DNA of 64,000 nucleotides from positions 124,001 through 188,000 of the forward strand of contig JAHDVK010000008.1 of NCBI GenBank assembly GCA_023384675.1, written 5' to 3'. Both the position numbers and the translations under genes were made by a program. Under the pieces are notes generated by a model. It searched no databases, had not been told where the DNA came from, and was given only the letters and a program-made list of their open reading frames with translations. Origin of the DNA: Bryobacteraceae bacterium (GTDB lineage: Bacteria; Acidobacteriota; Terriglobia; Bryobacterales; Bryobacteraceae). Below are positions 7,405-16,806 of the stretch, piece by piece. The first letter of the stretch is position 1; every line of letters starts with the position of its first letter.

Positions 7405-9873
7405 TTATAGTTCCCGCGCCGACCCGAGATAGATCGCGTTCAGCAGCAGCTTGAACGTGCCAAAGCTCTGCGCGCGAAATTGCGTACGGAAACCGAACAG
7501 CACCACTCGGCCCGCGCCCATGCGCGCTTCCACCAGCGCGGGCTTGCCCGTCACGGCGCGTTCGCCCGTCACCCAGCCGCTGGCGAGCAGGTCCTTTTCG
7601 GCGTACTTCACCACCGCGCGCGCGGCGCGCTCACCCTTGTTGGCTTCATCCAGCAGCGTAATGTCAAAAGCCTGCCCGCCCGTGGTCATGATGATGGCGT
7701 TCTCCGGCATGCCGAGCCCCAACGGGTGCGTGGTGTCCACCGTCGCACGCAGCAGCGAACCGGGGCTGTACCACGATGAACCAGAGCCGCGGAGCACTCC
7801 GCTCACGCCGATGGGAAACATCTGCAGCGGCAGGTCGGTGGCCTGATCGAAAGCGATCAGCGTGCCGCCCGCACGGACGAACTCCTGCAGGCGCTCAACC
7901 CCTTCGACCCCCAGCCCTCCGGTGTACTCGGGCCGCTGCTGCGAATTCGGCCGGGCCGAGCGTTCGTCCGCGCGGAACCCATGCAGTATGCCCGCGACGC
8001 TCTGCGACGCCAGAATGATCACGTCGAACCTCTGCCGCAGCGCGGGCGCGCGCAGGTCGTCATTCCTGGCGAGCACATAGGGCACTTCGAAGTGATCGAG
8101 CACCCATTGGGTCCAGCCCGCGTCCATGTTCGGAGCAAAGGGTTCGTAGAGAGCCACGCGCGGCGCGCGCAACTCCCACTTGGCGTTGTTCCAGCCGGAA
8201 TCGTTGGAAGCAAGAAACGCCCCATCGGCGGCGCGGCGGAGCGACTGCCCGTTCTTGAGCCTGCGCGCCACTTCAATAAATGCCCCGTTCTGCCGCGCAT
8301 CCAGAGTGAGCGGCGCGGGCGCCACCTTCAGAACATTCTCGAGCTGAGCCTGAAAGCGATCCTGCGCGCGGTCCACCTTTACGCCCATCTGGTAGGGCAG
8401 AGTCCATCCCGCAACATCGTAAGGCCGCTTCGTGGGGCCGGTCTGGCCGGCGCGAATCTCCGGGTATTTTTGCGGCTCCATCAGATCCATCAAGTAGGAG
8501 CGGAAGGGCTGCCCGGCGGGGAGGACGAAGGTCCCGGCGGGGTATTCGCGGCCATCGGCGGTAAACGCGGCGGCCGCGCGTTGCACCTGCAGGCCGCCCG
8601 ACTGCAAACGCCACAGCATCTCGCGTGCGCTCCAGGCGTCGTGCTGATCGGGCGGCACGAGGTAGGCGTAAGGGCCGCCGGCGTTGCCCGCATCGATATT
8701 GGCGCGGGCCATCTCCCAGGCCTTGAGCAGGTACTGATCCGAATTGCGCGCGGCGTGATCGAGCAGCGCCCAATCCGACGTCAGGATGTATTCGACGGCA
8801 TCCATCAACCGCCAGCGGCCGCCCATCCACGGCCGGTCATAGAAGATCGACGGCTCCCGCGTGGGCATGCCGTTCGCAAAGCGCGCGGGGAAATCCGCCA
8901 CCTTATAATCGCCGGGCGTGGCATAGCCATAAAGCGCCGTCTCGGTGAGAATGCCGTGCATGTTATGGAACGCGGGCGTCGAGCGCGCGCCGCCGTTCCA
9001 CCATGCGTCGAAGCCGATGTAGGAGAGCGCGCCCGGCTTGTTCTCGCGTGAGAAACGCTCACGCATCGCCGCGCCGATCGAGCCGATGCCATTCATCACC
9101 GTGGCGGGAATCGACGGGTTCAGCGGCTCGGCGTAGGGCGGAATGAAAATGCGCGAAGGAAACGGGCTGGTCTGATGCTGGTTATAGACGATCTGCGGAA
9201 ACCATTCCTGGTAGAGCATGCGCGAGACATGGCGCGTCTCCTTCAGGTTCATCATGAACCAGTCGCGGTTGTTATCGTGGCCGGAATACTTGTGATACAG
9301 CCGGGGCAGCGGCGCCAGTTCATACGGCGTACCCACGTTGCCGCGGTACCAGTGCGCCACCATGTCATGACCGTCGGGGTTGATGATGGGGACCAGCAGC
9401 AGAATCACTTTGTCGCGGATCAGGCGCATCTCTTCGCTCTCGCCCGTCACCATGCGGTAGGCCAGATGCGGCGCGTGCTGTGGCGGAGCGACCTCGGTGG
9501 AATGCAGTCCGCAATCGATCCAGACAATCGCGCGGCCCTCGCGGGCAAGCCGCCGCGCTTCCTCCGCTGTGGCTTCGCCCAGCGCCATGCGCCGGCTGAT
9601 CGATTGCCAGCGGTCGAGCTGCTTCAGATTATCCTCGGAACTGATGAAGGCAAGCTGAATCGGTTTGCCGCCCTCGCTTTCGCCGATTTCGATCAGGCGC
9701 AGGCGCGGTGATTCGGCGTCGAGTTTGCGAAAGTAGCTGGAGATCTCGGCGTAATCCGCGAGCTTGTAATCGTCGCCCGGTTCATAGCCAAAGTGCTCGC
9801 GCGGCGCGGGCGGCGACGCGGTCAGAGTCAGCGCAACGAAGAGTGTGGAAGCGATGACGCGCATTCGATGCAT
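7405..9873 (-). CDS. Secreted M14-family zinc carboxypeptidase-like protein
   Basis: About 822 residues starting at ATG 9873 (ATG 9864 is also possible) with a signal peptide ending near LTASPPA. The M14 domain occupies roughly residues 25-370. CGLHSTE supplies the first His and Glu ligands, VYNQHQTSPF the third His, and TETALYGY the candidate catalytic Glu. The C-terminal ~450 residues contain a Rossmann-like or glutamine-amidotransferase-like segment (DVIILASQS, GGLGVEGVERLQEFVRAGG), as in large acidobacterial M14 proteins. It is divergent from aguB with only about 16 bp between start codons. Confidence 0.85.
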   Translation of the reverse strand: MHRMRVIASTLFVALTLTASPPAPREHFGYEPGDDYKLADYAEISSYFRKLDAESPRLRLIEIGESEGGKPIQLAFISSEDNLKQLDRWQSISRRMALGEATAEEARRLAREGRAIVWIDCGLHSTEVAPPQHAPHLAYRMVTGESEEMRLIRDKVILLLVPIINPDGHDMVAHWYRGNVGTPYELAPLPRLYHKYSGHDNNRDWFMMNLKETRHVSRMLYQEWFPQIVYNQHQTSPFPSRIFIPPYAEPLNPSIPATVMNGIGSIGAAMRERFSRENKPGALSYIGFDAWWNGGARSTPAFHNMHGILTETALYGYATPGDYKVADFPARFANGMPTREPSIFYDRPWMGGRWRLMDAVEYILTSDWALLDHAARNSDQYLLKAWEMARANIDAGNAGGPYAYLVPPDQHDAWSAREMLWRLQSGGLQVQRAAAAFTADGREYPAGTFVLPAGQPFRSYLMDLMEPQKYPEIRAGQTGPTKRPYDVAGWTLPYQMGVKVDRAQDRFQAQLENVLKVAPAPLTLDARQNGAFIEVARRLKNGQSLRRAADGAFLASNDSGWNNAKWELRAPRVALYEPFAPNMDAGWTQWVLDHFEVPYVLARNDDLRAPALRQRFDVIILASQSVAGILHGFRADERSARPNSQQRPEYTGGLGVEGVERLQEFVRAGGTLIAFDQATDLPLQMFPIGVSGVLRGSGSSWYSPGSLLRATVDTTHPLGLGMPENAIIMTTGGQAFDITLLDEANKGERAARAVVKYAEKDLLASGWVTGERAVTGKPALVEARMGAGRVVLFGFRTQFRAQSFGTFKLLLNAIYLGSAREL

Positions 9874-9877
9874 ATGG

Positions 9878-9887
9878 AACAATCCTA
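9878..9887. promoter_or_regulatory. Overlapping divergent -10 boxes, M14 peptidase / aguB
   Basis: AACAAT (9878-9883, plus) ends 6 nt before the aguB ATG at 9890. TAGGAT (9887-9882, minus) ends 8 nt before the peptidase ATG at 9873. Their -35 regions would lie inside the opposite coding sequences. Both transcripts would be nearly leaderless. Read by eye only. Confidence 0.4.
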
Positions 9888-9889
9888 GT

Positions 9890-10783
9890 ATGTCCGCTCA
9901 CGAACCCGGGAAGTTCCGGATTGGCCTTGTGCAGATGAGTTGCTCCACCGACTCCGGTGAAAATCTCGCGAAAGCAGTGGAACGAACCCGGCAAGCCGCT
10001 GAAAAGGGGGCGCAGATCGTCTGCCTCCAGGAGCTGTTCCGGTCGCAGTATTTCTGCCGCCAGGAGACGGCCGAGCTGTTCGATCTGGCCGAAACCATTC
10101 CGGGCCCTTCGACGGAAACCCTCGGGATAATCGCGCGGGAACTTGGCGTTGTGATCATCGCGAGCCTGTTCGAGAAGCGCGCCCGGGGCCTCTATCACAA
10201 CACCGCCGTCATCCTGAGCCCGGACGGCGAAATCGCCGGTTTGTACCGCAAAATGCACATTCCGGACGACCCGCTCTATTTCGAGAAGTTCTATTTCACG
10301 CCGGGCGACCTGGGCTTCCGCAACTTCGATACGCCCTTTGGCCGCATCGGCGTGCTGGTGTGCTGGGACCAGTGGTATCCCGAAGGCGCGCGCCTGACCG
10401 CTCTGCAAGGCGCCGACATCCTGTTCTACCCAACGGCCATCGGCTGGCATCCGTCCGAAAAAGCGCAATACGGCGCGCAGCAGGTCTCCGCGTGGCAGAC
10501 GATCCAGCGGGCGCACGCCATCGCCAACGGCATTTATGTCGCGGCGGTGAACCGCGTGGGCTTCGAGGGTCCGCCGGAGCAGGGCCTCGAGTTCTGGGGA
10601 CACAGCTTCGTGGCCGACCCCTTTGGTGTGGTCGTGGCCGAAGCGGGCGATTCCGCCGAAGAAGTACTGGTGGTGGAATGCGACCGAACGCGCATCGAGG
10701 AGGTGCGCCGCAACTGGCCGTTCTTCCGCGACCGCCGCATCGACGCCTATGCCGGCATCACCGAACGCTGGAGCGGCCGTTGA
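9890..10783 (+). CDS. aguB: N-carbamoylputrescine amidohydrolase
   Basis: This 297-residue nitrilase-superfamily enzyme hydrolyses N-carbamoylputrescine to putrescine, CO2 and ammonia in the cytoplasm. The catalytic triad is E48 (CLQELF), K121 (YRKMHIPDD) and C158 (VCWDQWYPE). The VCWDQWYPEGAR segment is typical of AguB among nitrilases. The ATG at 9890 fits the family's usual N-terminus. The agmatine deiminase gene overlaps its last codons, which confirms the pathway assignment. Confidence 0.93.
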   Translation: MSAHEPGKFRIGLVQMSCSTDSGENLAKAVERTRQAAEKGAQIVCLQELFRSQYFCRQETAELFDLAETIPGPSTETLGIIARELGVVIIASLFEKRARGLYHNTAVILSPDGEIAGLYRKMHIPDDPLYFEKFYFTPGDLGFRNFDTPFGRIGVLVCWDQWYPEGARLTALQGADILFYPTAIGWHPSEKAQYGAQQVSAWQTIQRAHAIANGIYVAAVNRVGFEGPPEQGLEFWGHSFVADPFGVVVAEAGDSAEEVLVVECDRTRIEEVRRNWPFFRDRRIDAYAGITERWSGR

Positions 10784-11817
10784 GCGCCCCCGCCTTCCGC
10801 ATGCCCGCCGAGTGGGAACCGCACGCGGCGACGTGGCTCGCCTGGCCGCATGAGCCAACTGACTGGCCCGGCAAGTTCGAACCCATTCCTCATCTGTACT
10901 GCGAGATCGTCCGCATCCTTTCGCGCGGCGAAGATGTGCGGATCCTGATTCCGCGCAATCTGCGGCCCGAAGCGCGCAAGCTGTTGCAACGATCAGGCGC
11001 CTGGAATGAACGGGTGAGTTTCGTCGATGCGCCCACCGACCGCAGTTGGACCCGGGACTACTGCCCCATGTTCCTGAAAGGTCCCGCTGGTGAATCCGCG
11101 GCCGTCAAATGGCGGTTCAACGGCTGGGCGAAGTATCCGAACTGGCAGGGCGACGACCGCGCCGGCGAACTCGCCGCCAAGGCCGCGGGCATGCGGCCCG
11201 CGCTCCCGGTTTGGAACGGCCGCCGCGTCGTGCTGGAAGGCGGAGCCATTGACGTGAACGGGCAGGGCCTGCTGTTGACCACCGAGGAGTGCCTGCTGAG
11301 CCGCGTCCAGCAGCGCAACCCGGGCCTGGACCGCGAGCAGTACGAGGCGCTCTTCGAGGGCTGGCTGGGAGTGAAGAAAACCATCTGGCTCAACCGCGGC
11401 ATCGTGGGCGACGACACGCACGGCCATGTGGACGACTTGGCCCGCTTCGTGAGCCCCAACACGGTGGTGATCGCTTCCGAATCGGACCCCGCCGATCCCA
11501 ACTACGAACCTCTCCGCGAGAACCTGGAACGGCTGAAGCGGGCCAGGGGGCTGTCGGGTAAGGCCCTGCGAGTCGTGCCGCTGCCCATGCCCCGGTCCGT
11601 CACTTACGGCCGCCAGCGGCTGCCCGCGAGCTACGCCAACTTCTATGTCACCAATTTGAACGTACTGGTACCCATCTTTCACGACCCCGCCGACCGCGTG
11701 GCGGTCAACACGCTGCAAGGTCTCTTTCCTGACCGGCAAGTCGTTGGAATATATAGCCTTGATCTTGTTCTTGGGCTGGGCACATTGCATTGCATGACGA
11801 TGCAGGAACCCTCTTGA
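10780..11817 (+). CDS. aguA: Agmatine deiminase
   Basis: This enzyme converts agmatine to N-carbamoylputrescine and ammonia, the step before AguB. The TTG at 10780 overlaps the aguB stop as TTGA and gives 345 residues including the conserved FRMPAEWEPH start. ATG 10801 would remove part of that region. Motifs include WTRDYCPMF, FNGWAKYPNW, GDDTHGHVDD (active-site His and Asp) and the nucleophilic Cys near residue 338 in LGTLHCMTMQ. Translational coupling with aguB is likely. No arginine decarboxylase gene is in the window. Confidence 0.93.
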   Translation: MSAPAFRMPAEWEPHAATWLAWPHEPTDWPGKFEPIPHLYCEIVRILSRGEDVRILIPRNLRPEARKLLQRSGAWNERVSFVDAPTDRSWTRDYCPMFLKGPAGESAAVKWRFNGWAKYPNWQGDDRAGELAAKAAGMRPALPVWNGRRVVLEGGAIDVNGQGLLLTTEECLLSRVQQRNPGLDREQYEALFEGWLGVKKTIWLNRGIVGDDTHGHVDDLARFVSPNTVVIASESDPADPNYEPLRENLERLKRARGLSGKALRVVPLPMPRSVTYGRQRLPASYANFYVTNLNVLVPIFHDPADRVAVNTLQGLFPDRQVVGIYSLDLVLGLGTLHCMTMQEPS

Positions 11818-11876
11818 GCCGGCCTTCCGTCAGGTCAGCAGAACCCAACATAGGACCAAAGTTCTAAATTAATCTC

Positions 11877-11905
11877 TTGATTCTGCGGCGAGATCCTTGT
11901 ATCAT
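11877..11905 (+). promoter_or_regulatory. Sigma-70-like promoter of the PEP-CTERM gene
   Basis: TTGATT (11877-11882), a 17-bp spacer and TATCAT (11900-11905) form one of the best promoters in the window. A GAGGAGGAG ribosome-binding site follows at 11914-11922 and the ATG is at 11925. Confidence 0.7.
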
Positions 11906-11924
11906 CCCAAGAAGAGGAGGAGAT

Positions 11925-12608
11925 ATGGGCAATTTCGCCTTTCATTTCCGCATAGTCCTAGGAATCTTTCTGTGCGCTAGCCTATCGTTCGGACTACCGA
12001 TCTTTTCTAGCGACTTTAACTACGTGCCGTCCCCGCCGCAAATCGTGTCCTTCCTGCCGGGAGACACCTTTGGCCCATGGACCGTTGGTACGGGGCCCCC
12101 GGGCACGAACGGGATTGACCGCAAGTCCGGAGACTATTGGCAAGCGCCTCCCGGCAGTTGGTTCAGTGTCGATCTCGCGGGGCAGGCGCCCGGCAGCATT
12201 TACACCCCGATCGGCGTGACGAGTGGCAACTTGTATCAGGTGGACTTCCAGCTTTCCGGCAACCCTGAATGGAAAGTCTGGACGTCTTATCCTGGCGGGC
12301 CACTCAAGACCGTCGAGGTAAGCGCCGCGGGTCAGGTGCAGACCTTCAATTTCGACACGACCAATACGACCACTGCCAACATGGGCTGGGTCCCTCACAG
12401 CTTTTTCTTTGTCGCCAACAATAGTACTGTCTCGCTGCGGTTCGCCGACGTGACCAGTATCCTGGGCGGCTTCGGGCCGGTGATCGCCGGTGTTCGAGTG
12501 TACGACCTCGGAGCGAGCGCGGACATCCCTGAACCGGCAACCATGGCCCTCATGGGTGGTGCGCTGCTCGGACTGGCGTTGATCCGCCGCCGCCGCGTGA
12601 CCCGCTAA
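11925..12608 (+). CDS. PEP-CTERM sorting-domain protein
   Basis: This 227-residue exported protein begins with a signal peptide (hydrophobic residues 6-22). Its middle is beta-rich and rich in Gly, Thr and Ser, which suits a DUF642 or PEP-CTERM-type extracellular domain. The C-terminus has the full tripartite signal: IPEPATMAL, a hydrophobic helix, then RRRR. Exosortase should recognise and cleave it. No exosortase gene is in the window, but a ligase-like gene of the same system type lies at 24382-25770. The gene is monocistronic, with its own promoter and terminator. Confidence 0.9.
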   Translation: MGNFAFHFRIVLGIFLCASLSFGLPIFSSDFNYVPSPPQIVSFLPGDTFGPWTVGTGPPGTNGIDRKSGDYWQAPPGSWFSVDLAGQAPGSIYTPIGVTSGNLYQVDFQLSGNPEWKVWTSYPGGPLKTVEVSAAGQVQTFNFDTTNTTTANMGWVPHSFFFVANNSTVSLRFADVTSILGGFGPVIAGVRVYDLGASADIPEPATMALMGGALLGLALIRRRRVTR

Positions 12609-12636
12609 CCGATTCCAACTGTAGCCCTTTACACAG

Positions 12637-12669
12637 AAAGACCCGGAGGCCCGCGCCTCCGGGTCTTTT
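12637..12669 (+). terminator. Rho-independent terminator after the PEP-CTERM gene
   Basis: A perfect 14-bp stem (12637-12650 with 12655-12668) has a CCGC loop and runs into TTTT. Confidence 0.9.
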
Positions 12670-12814
12670 CGATTTCCCCCCTGCGCCTCCTGTCCAAGTG
12701 CGCTATTCTCGGTATTGGCGCGGGCAGGGCCGGCGGCTTTTCTATCCGCTGCGCGGCGGGGCTCGGACACCCGAAGCGTTTCCGCCTCGCCGGCCGATCC
12801 GTCCGCCATCATCC

Positions 12815-14077
12815 ATGCTCATTCATCGACACGAACTCCCGAACGGGCTGCAAGTGGTTCTAGCCGAGGATCAGAGCCGGCCGGTGGCGAATCTCCAGAT
12901 CTGGTATCACGTGGGTTCGAAGGATGAGCGCCCCGGCCGCACCGGTTTCGCGCATCTGTTCGAACACCTGATGTTTCGCGGGTCGCGCAATGTCGGCCCC
13001 GAAGAGCATATGCGCCTGGTCCGGGAGGCCGGTGGCGAACTGAACGCCTACACCAGCTTTGACGTGACGGTCTATTGGGAGACCTTCCCTTCTCATTACC
13101 TCGAGCGGATGCTGTGGCTGGAAGCCGACCGCATGGCGTCGCTCGACATCAGCGAGGAGAACTTCACGAAGGAACGCGAAGTGGTGAAGGAGGAGCGGCG
13201 GGTCAACTACGAAGGCCCGCCCTATGGATTGCTGATGGAGGACGTCCTTCGAAATACATATTCGGAGTACCCGTACCGCCATCCGCCGATCGGTTCCATG
13301 AAGGACATCGATGCCGCCACGATCGAGGATGTCCGCGAGTTTCATGGCACATACTACACGCCGAACAACGCTACTGTGGTGCTGGTGGGCGACTTCGAGA
13401 GCGGGCGGGCCCTGGAGTGGATCGAGCGGCATTTCGGCGGGATTCCACAGGGGATTCCCACGCCGCGCGTGACAGCGGGAGAGCCGGTGCGCTCGGCAGC
13501 CGCCGAATGCAGTCTGCGCTACCCGAATGCGCCATTGCCCGCGGTCGTCACGAGCTACTTGCTGCCGCCGGCGGGGCACCCGGACAGCTATGCGCTCGAA
13601 GTGGCTTCGAATCTGCTGTCGGGCGGGCAAAGCTCCCGGCTGTACGACCGTCTTGTGTACACCGAGCGTTCCGCGGTTGCTGCCTTCGGACAGGGGCAGT
13701 TTCTGGAAGGTCCTTCGTTCTTTTTCGGAGCGGCGGTCGCTAACCAGGGCAGTGACATTCGGGCGCTGGCGGCAAGTCTGGAGGGGGCCTATGCCGAGTT
13801 GCAGGACTCGCCTGCGCCCGAAGAAGAGCTCGGAAAGGCGCGCAACCAGTTCGCCGCACGATTTGTGCTGGGGCGGGAGGGAGTCCAGGCCAAGGCCGAT
13901 TTTCTAGGTCGCTGCGCGGTGCTTCTCGGCGACGCCCAACGGTACCATACTGAGCGGGAACGCTACGAATCCGTCACCGCGGGGGACATCCAGCGGGTGA
14001 TGCGGCAATATCTCGATCCCGCCCGCCAGGTCAAGATCTGGATCGAACCCGGCGCAGGTGCAGGCGAAGAGCAATAG
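12815..14077 (+). CDS. M16 zinc metallopeptidase, catalytic member
   Basis: This 420-residue insulinase-family peptidase starts at ATG 12815, where family homology begins (HELPNGLQVVL). The inverted zinc motif HLFEH is at residues 47-51, and the third ligand E127 (KEERR) lies 76 residues after it, as the family requires. No obvious signal peptide is present. The inactive-type partner starts 4 nt downstream, so this is probably the catalytic half of a heterodimer like mitochondrial processing peptidase or bacterial PqqF-type pairs. Confidence 0.92.
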   Translation: MLIHRHELPNGLQVVLAEDQSRPVANLQIWYHVGSKDERPGRTGFAHLFEHLMFRGSRNVGPEEHMRLVREAGGELNAYTSFDVTVYWETFPSHYLERMLWLEADRMASLDISEENFTKEREVVKEERRVNYEGPPYGLLMEDVLRNTYSEYPYRHPPIGSMKDIDAATIEDVREFHGTYYTPNNATVVLVGDFESGRALEWIERHFGGIPQGIPTPRVTAGEPVRSAAAECSLRYPNAPLPAVVTSYLLPPAGHPDSYALEVASNLLSGGQSSRLYDRLVYTERSAVAAFGQGQFLEGPSFFFGAAVANQGSDIRALAASLEGAYAELQDSPAPEEELGKARNQFAARFVLGREGVQAKADFLGRCAVLLGDAQRYHTERERYESVTAGDIQRVMRQYLDPARQVKIWIEPGAGAGEEQ

Positions 14078-14081
14078 TCCC

Positions 14082-15476
14082 ATGAACCCTGCCATCTCAA
14101 CCCCACCCCCGCCGGCGGAGCCCCGCCCGTTTCAGTTTCCCCGTTTCACGCAGCGCACCCTGGCCAATGGCCTGACCTTGATTGTGGTCGAGGACACGCG
14201 TCTGCCCCTGGTGGCCTATTCGATGCAGATGAGGGCGGGCAAAGCCGATGTACCGCCTGCGCGGAGCGGGTTGGCCTGGCTGTCCGCCGCTTTGCTGCGC
14301 GAAGGCGCGGCGGGTCGGACTTCGCAGGAGATCTCCCGGCTCGTGGACCGTGCCGGCGGCAGACTGAACTCGTCAGCCGGTGAGGATTTCACCAGCATTT
14401 CGGCCACTTTCCTGAAACAACATGCCCCGCTGGGGCTCTCCCTGCTCACCGGCATGGTTCGCAGGCCGGACTTTCCGGAGCAGGAAGTCGCGCGGCTGGT
14501 CCAGCAGCAGCAGTCGAGCCTGGCAGTCCAGTACAACGATGCCGAATACCTGTTGCCGCTCGCCGCGGCGCGGGCCGTGTTCGGAGAACATCCTTACGGG
14601 TACCCCGGCGACGGCACGCCCCGCTCACTCGCCTCGCTTACACGCGATGCCATCGTGGACTATCACCGGCGCAGATTCAAGCCCGCTCGCGCCTGGCTCG
14701 CCATCGCCGGAGATGTCACGGCCAGCGAGGCCTTTGCGGCGGCGGAAAACGCTTTCGGCGACTGGGCGGGCGTTCCTGAGGACTTGGCGCCCCCCGCCGC
14801 TCCGCCTGCGCCCCGGGCGCAAGTGCTGTTGATCGACAATCCCGGCGCCACCCAGAGCCACATCTCCGTGGGGCATCTCGGGTTTCCCCGGATGAACCCG
14901 GACTTCCTCACGATCCAGGTGGCGAACCAGATCTTCGGCGGCAGCTTCAACAGCCGGGTCAACCTCAAGCTCCGCGCCGCCGAGGGGTTGACCTACGGGG
15001 CCGGGAGCAGCTTCCGTTCCTATCGCCACTCCGGGCTTTTTCGCGCCGGCACGTTCACCCGCACCGAAAAGACCGCCGCCGCCGTGGGGATGCTCGTGGA
15101 ACTGATCCGCGAGTGGAAAGAAAACCCCGCAACGCCCGCCGAACTTGCGGAGGCCAAGGCCTTTATGGCCGGCTCTTTCGCCGTCGATCTGGAAACCGCG
15201 GGCGCGGTGGCGAGCCGCGTCCTGACACAATCGGTCTTCGGGCTGCCGGAGGATTACTTCCCCAACTATCGCGAGAATGTGCAGGCGATCACGCTCGAAC
15301 AGGTCTGCGAGGCGGTTCGGCGGGTGGTCCAACCGGACCGGTTGACGATCGCCGTTGCCGGGGACGCCGCTGCATTCCAGGCTGAACTTGCGCGCTACGG
15401 CCCGGTAAACGTAATTCCGATGGGCTCCCTGGACCTGATTGAACCTACCTTGCGCCGGCAGCCGGCTGCCTCTTGA
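14082..15476 (+). CDS. M16-family peptidase-like protein lacking the zinc motif
   Basis: This 464-residue protein is homologous along its length to the preceding M16 enzyme, but the HxxEH site is replaced (GLAWLSAALLREG). The Arg/Tyr segment that helps bind substrate is retained (SRVNLKLRAAEGLTYGAGSSF contains R and Y). This is the standard pattern of a non-catalytic M16 subunit. The ATG at 14082 follows the catalytic subunit by 4 nt. Its 3' end overlaps the convergent membrane-protein gene by 32 nt. Confidence 0.9.
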   Translation: MNPAISTPPPPAEPRPFQFPRFTQRTLANGLTLIVVEDTRLPLVAYSMQMRAGKADVPPARSGLAWLSAALLREGAAGRTSQEISRLVDRAGGRLNSSAGEDFTSISATFLKQHAPLGLSLLTGMVRRPDFPEQEVARLVQQQQSSLAVQYNDAEYLLPLAAARAVFGEHPYGYPGDGTPRSLASLTRDAIVDYHRRRFKPARAWLAIAGDVTASEAFAAAENAFGDWAGVPEDLAPPAAPPAPRAQVLLIDNPGATQSHISVGHLGFPRMNPDFLTIQVANQIFGGSFNSRVNLKLRAAEGLTYGAGSSFRSYRHSGLFRAGTFTRTEKTAAAVGMLVELIREWKENPATPAELAEAKAFMAGSFAVDLETAGAVASRVLTQSVFGLPEDYFPNYRENVQAITLEQVCEAVRRVVQPDRLTIAVAGDAAAFQAELARYGPVNVIPMGSLDLIEPTLRRQPAAS

Positions 15477-16806
15477 GTTCCGTCCGGGTCATCGCGTAGC
15501 GGAGCGCGCGCGGATCCGCATCCTCAGCTCCCGCTTTGGCGCGGTGGATGAACAGACTCAAGTCGCCTCCCGCCAGAGTCGCCACATAGAGCAAGGTGTA
15601 ATCGTCGCGCGGATACGGGTCTTCCGTAAACATCACGACCGCGCCCCGCGGCCAGGTTCGCGCCTCCGGCGCCAACAGTTCCAGAGCGGGCCGCAGGTGC
15701 TCGGTCGCCTCTGGGTGCCACTTTTCAGCATATGGCCTGATCCACGCATGGCTGTAAATCAGCGCCGCCGCCAGAGGCACGAAAACCGCCGCCGGAGCCC
15801 ACCGCCATCGCCGCATCAGCCGCGCCAGCACGACGCCCCCCAGCAAAGCCCAGAACAAGTACGGCAGATAAAACGCGTAAAAGCTCCGGGGACTGATCGA
15901 GAGCAGAGGCAGCGGCGCCGTCATGGCCAGCAGCCACGCCCAATACGCGGCCCGGTCGCGTGACAGCAGCGCGGCGGCCGCCGCCGCCCCAAGAATCGCG
16001 AGAGTGAAGACGGTTCCAGGACCATACTGCTGGTAAAACATCAGCGCCAGGTAGTGCTCCCAATGGTCAAGCAGGACGCCCGGCGCAAAGCTGGCGCGAT
16101 ATTCCGCATTTGCCGCCATTTCAGCGCCGTTCCACATGAACCCCGCCGCGAACACCGCCGCCAGCGCCGACATCGCCCACGCCTGATGCGCCCTCCGCCA
16201 CGCGCCCGGTTCGCGGCGGATCAACAACTCGTAGCCCCAAAGAGCGGCCGGCAGGAAGATAACGATCTCCTTGATCTGGAGCGCCAGCAGAAAGGCCAGA
16301 AGCTGAGCGCCCATTCTCGTCCATCCGGGCCGCGGCTGGCTGAGATGCGAGTGCAGCAAGGCCAGGCACAGCGTCGCCGCCAGCGTGTCAAACATCGTCC
16401 CGGTGTTGAGATAAAGGTCGGAAAAGTAGCCGTGATGGCAGGCGAGCAAGGCTGTCAACGCCGCCGCCGCTCCGGAAGCGGTCAGCCGCCACGCCAGCAG
16501 CGCGATCAGCGCAACGTTCGCGCCGATCAGCGTCAGGCCAATGGCGTGATAGGGAAGCGGATCGAAGCCGAATACCGCGTAGAACCCCTTGAAAACCAGG
16601 AAGCCGAACGGCCGGTAATCGCCCACCCACGGCGTCAACGTTGCCTGGACCATCTGGAGCACCGGTGTGCGCGCGGCCCGGTGCAGGTTCATCAGGTCGT
16701 CGGGCATGAAGCCGCCCCACAAGGCGGGCCCGGCAAAATACAGAAAGACCGCAAGGCAGCACGCCGCGGCCGCGATTCCTTGCAGGATGTCGAGGCGGCG
16801 GCTCAT
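15445..16806 (-). CDS. Polytopic membrane protein, GT-C glycosyltransferase-like
   Basis: This 453-residue protein has about ten hydrophobic segments and a C-terminal soluble tail. The acidic pair D36-D37 (FMPDDLMNL) sits in the first predicted loop, and YRPFGF follows. That layout is typical of GT-C enzymes using polyprenyl-phosphate sugars, but no closer family is recognised. The start overlaps the ggt stop as ATGA, so translation is probably coupled. The 3' end overlaps the M16 gene on the other strand. The substrate is unknown. Confidence 0.7.
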   Translation of the reverse strand: MSRRLDILQGIAAAACCLAVFLYFAGPALWGGFMPDDLMNLHRAARTPVLQMVQATLTPWVGDYRPFGFLVFKGFYAVFGFDPLPYHAIGLTLIGANVALIALLAWRLTASGAAAALTALLACHHGYFSDLYLNTGTMFDTLAATLCLALLHSHLSQPRPGWTRMGAQLLAFLLALQIKEIVIFLPAALWGYELLIRREPGAWRRAHQAWAMSALAAVFAAGFMWNGAEMAANAEYRASFAPGVLLDHWEHYLALMFYQQYGPGTVFTLAILGAAAAAALLSRDRAAYWAWLLAMTAPLPLLSISPRSFYAFYLPYLFWALLGGVVLARLMRRWRWAPAAVFVPLAAALIYSHAWIRPYAEKWHPEATEHLRPALELLAPEARTWPRGAVVMFTEDPYPRDDYTLLYVATLAGGDLSLFIHRAKAGAEDADPRALRYAMTRTELKRQPAAGAR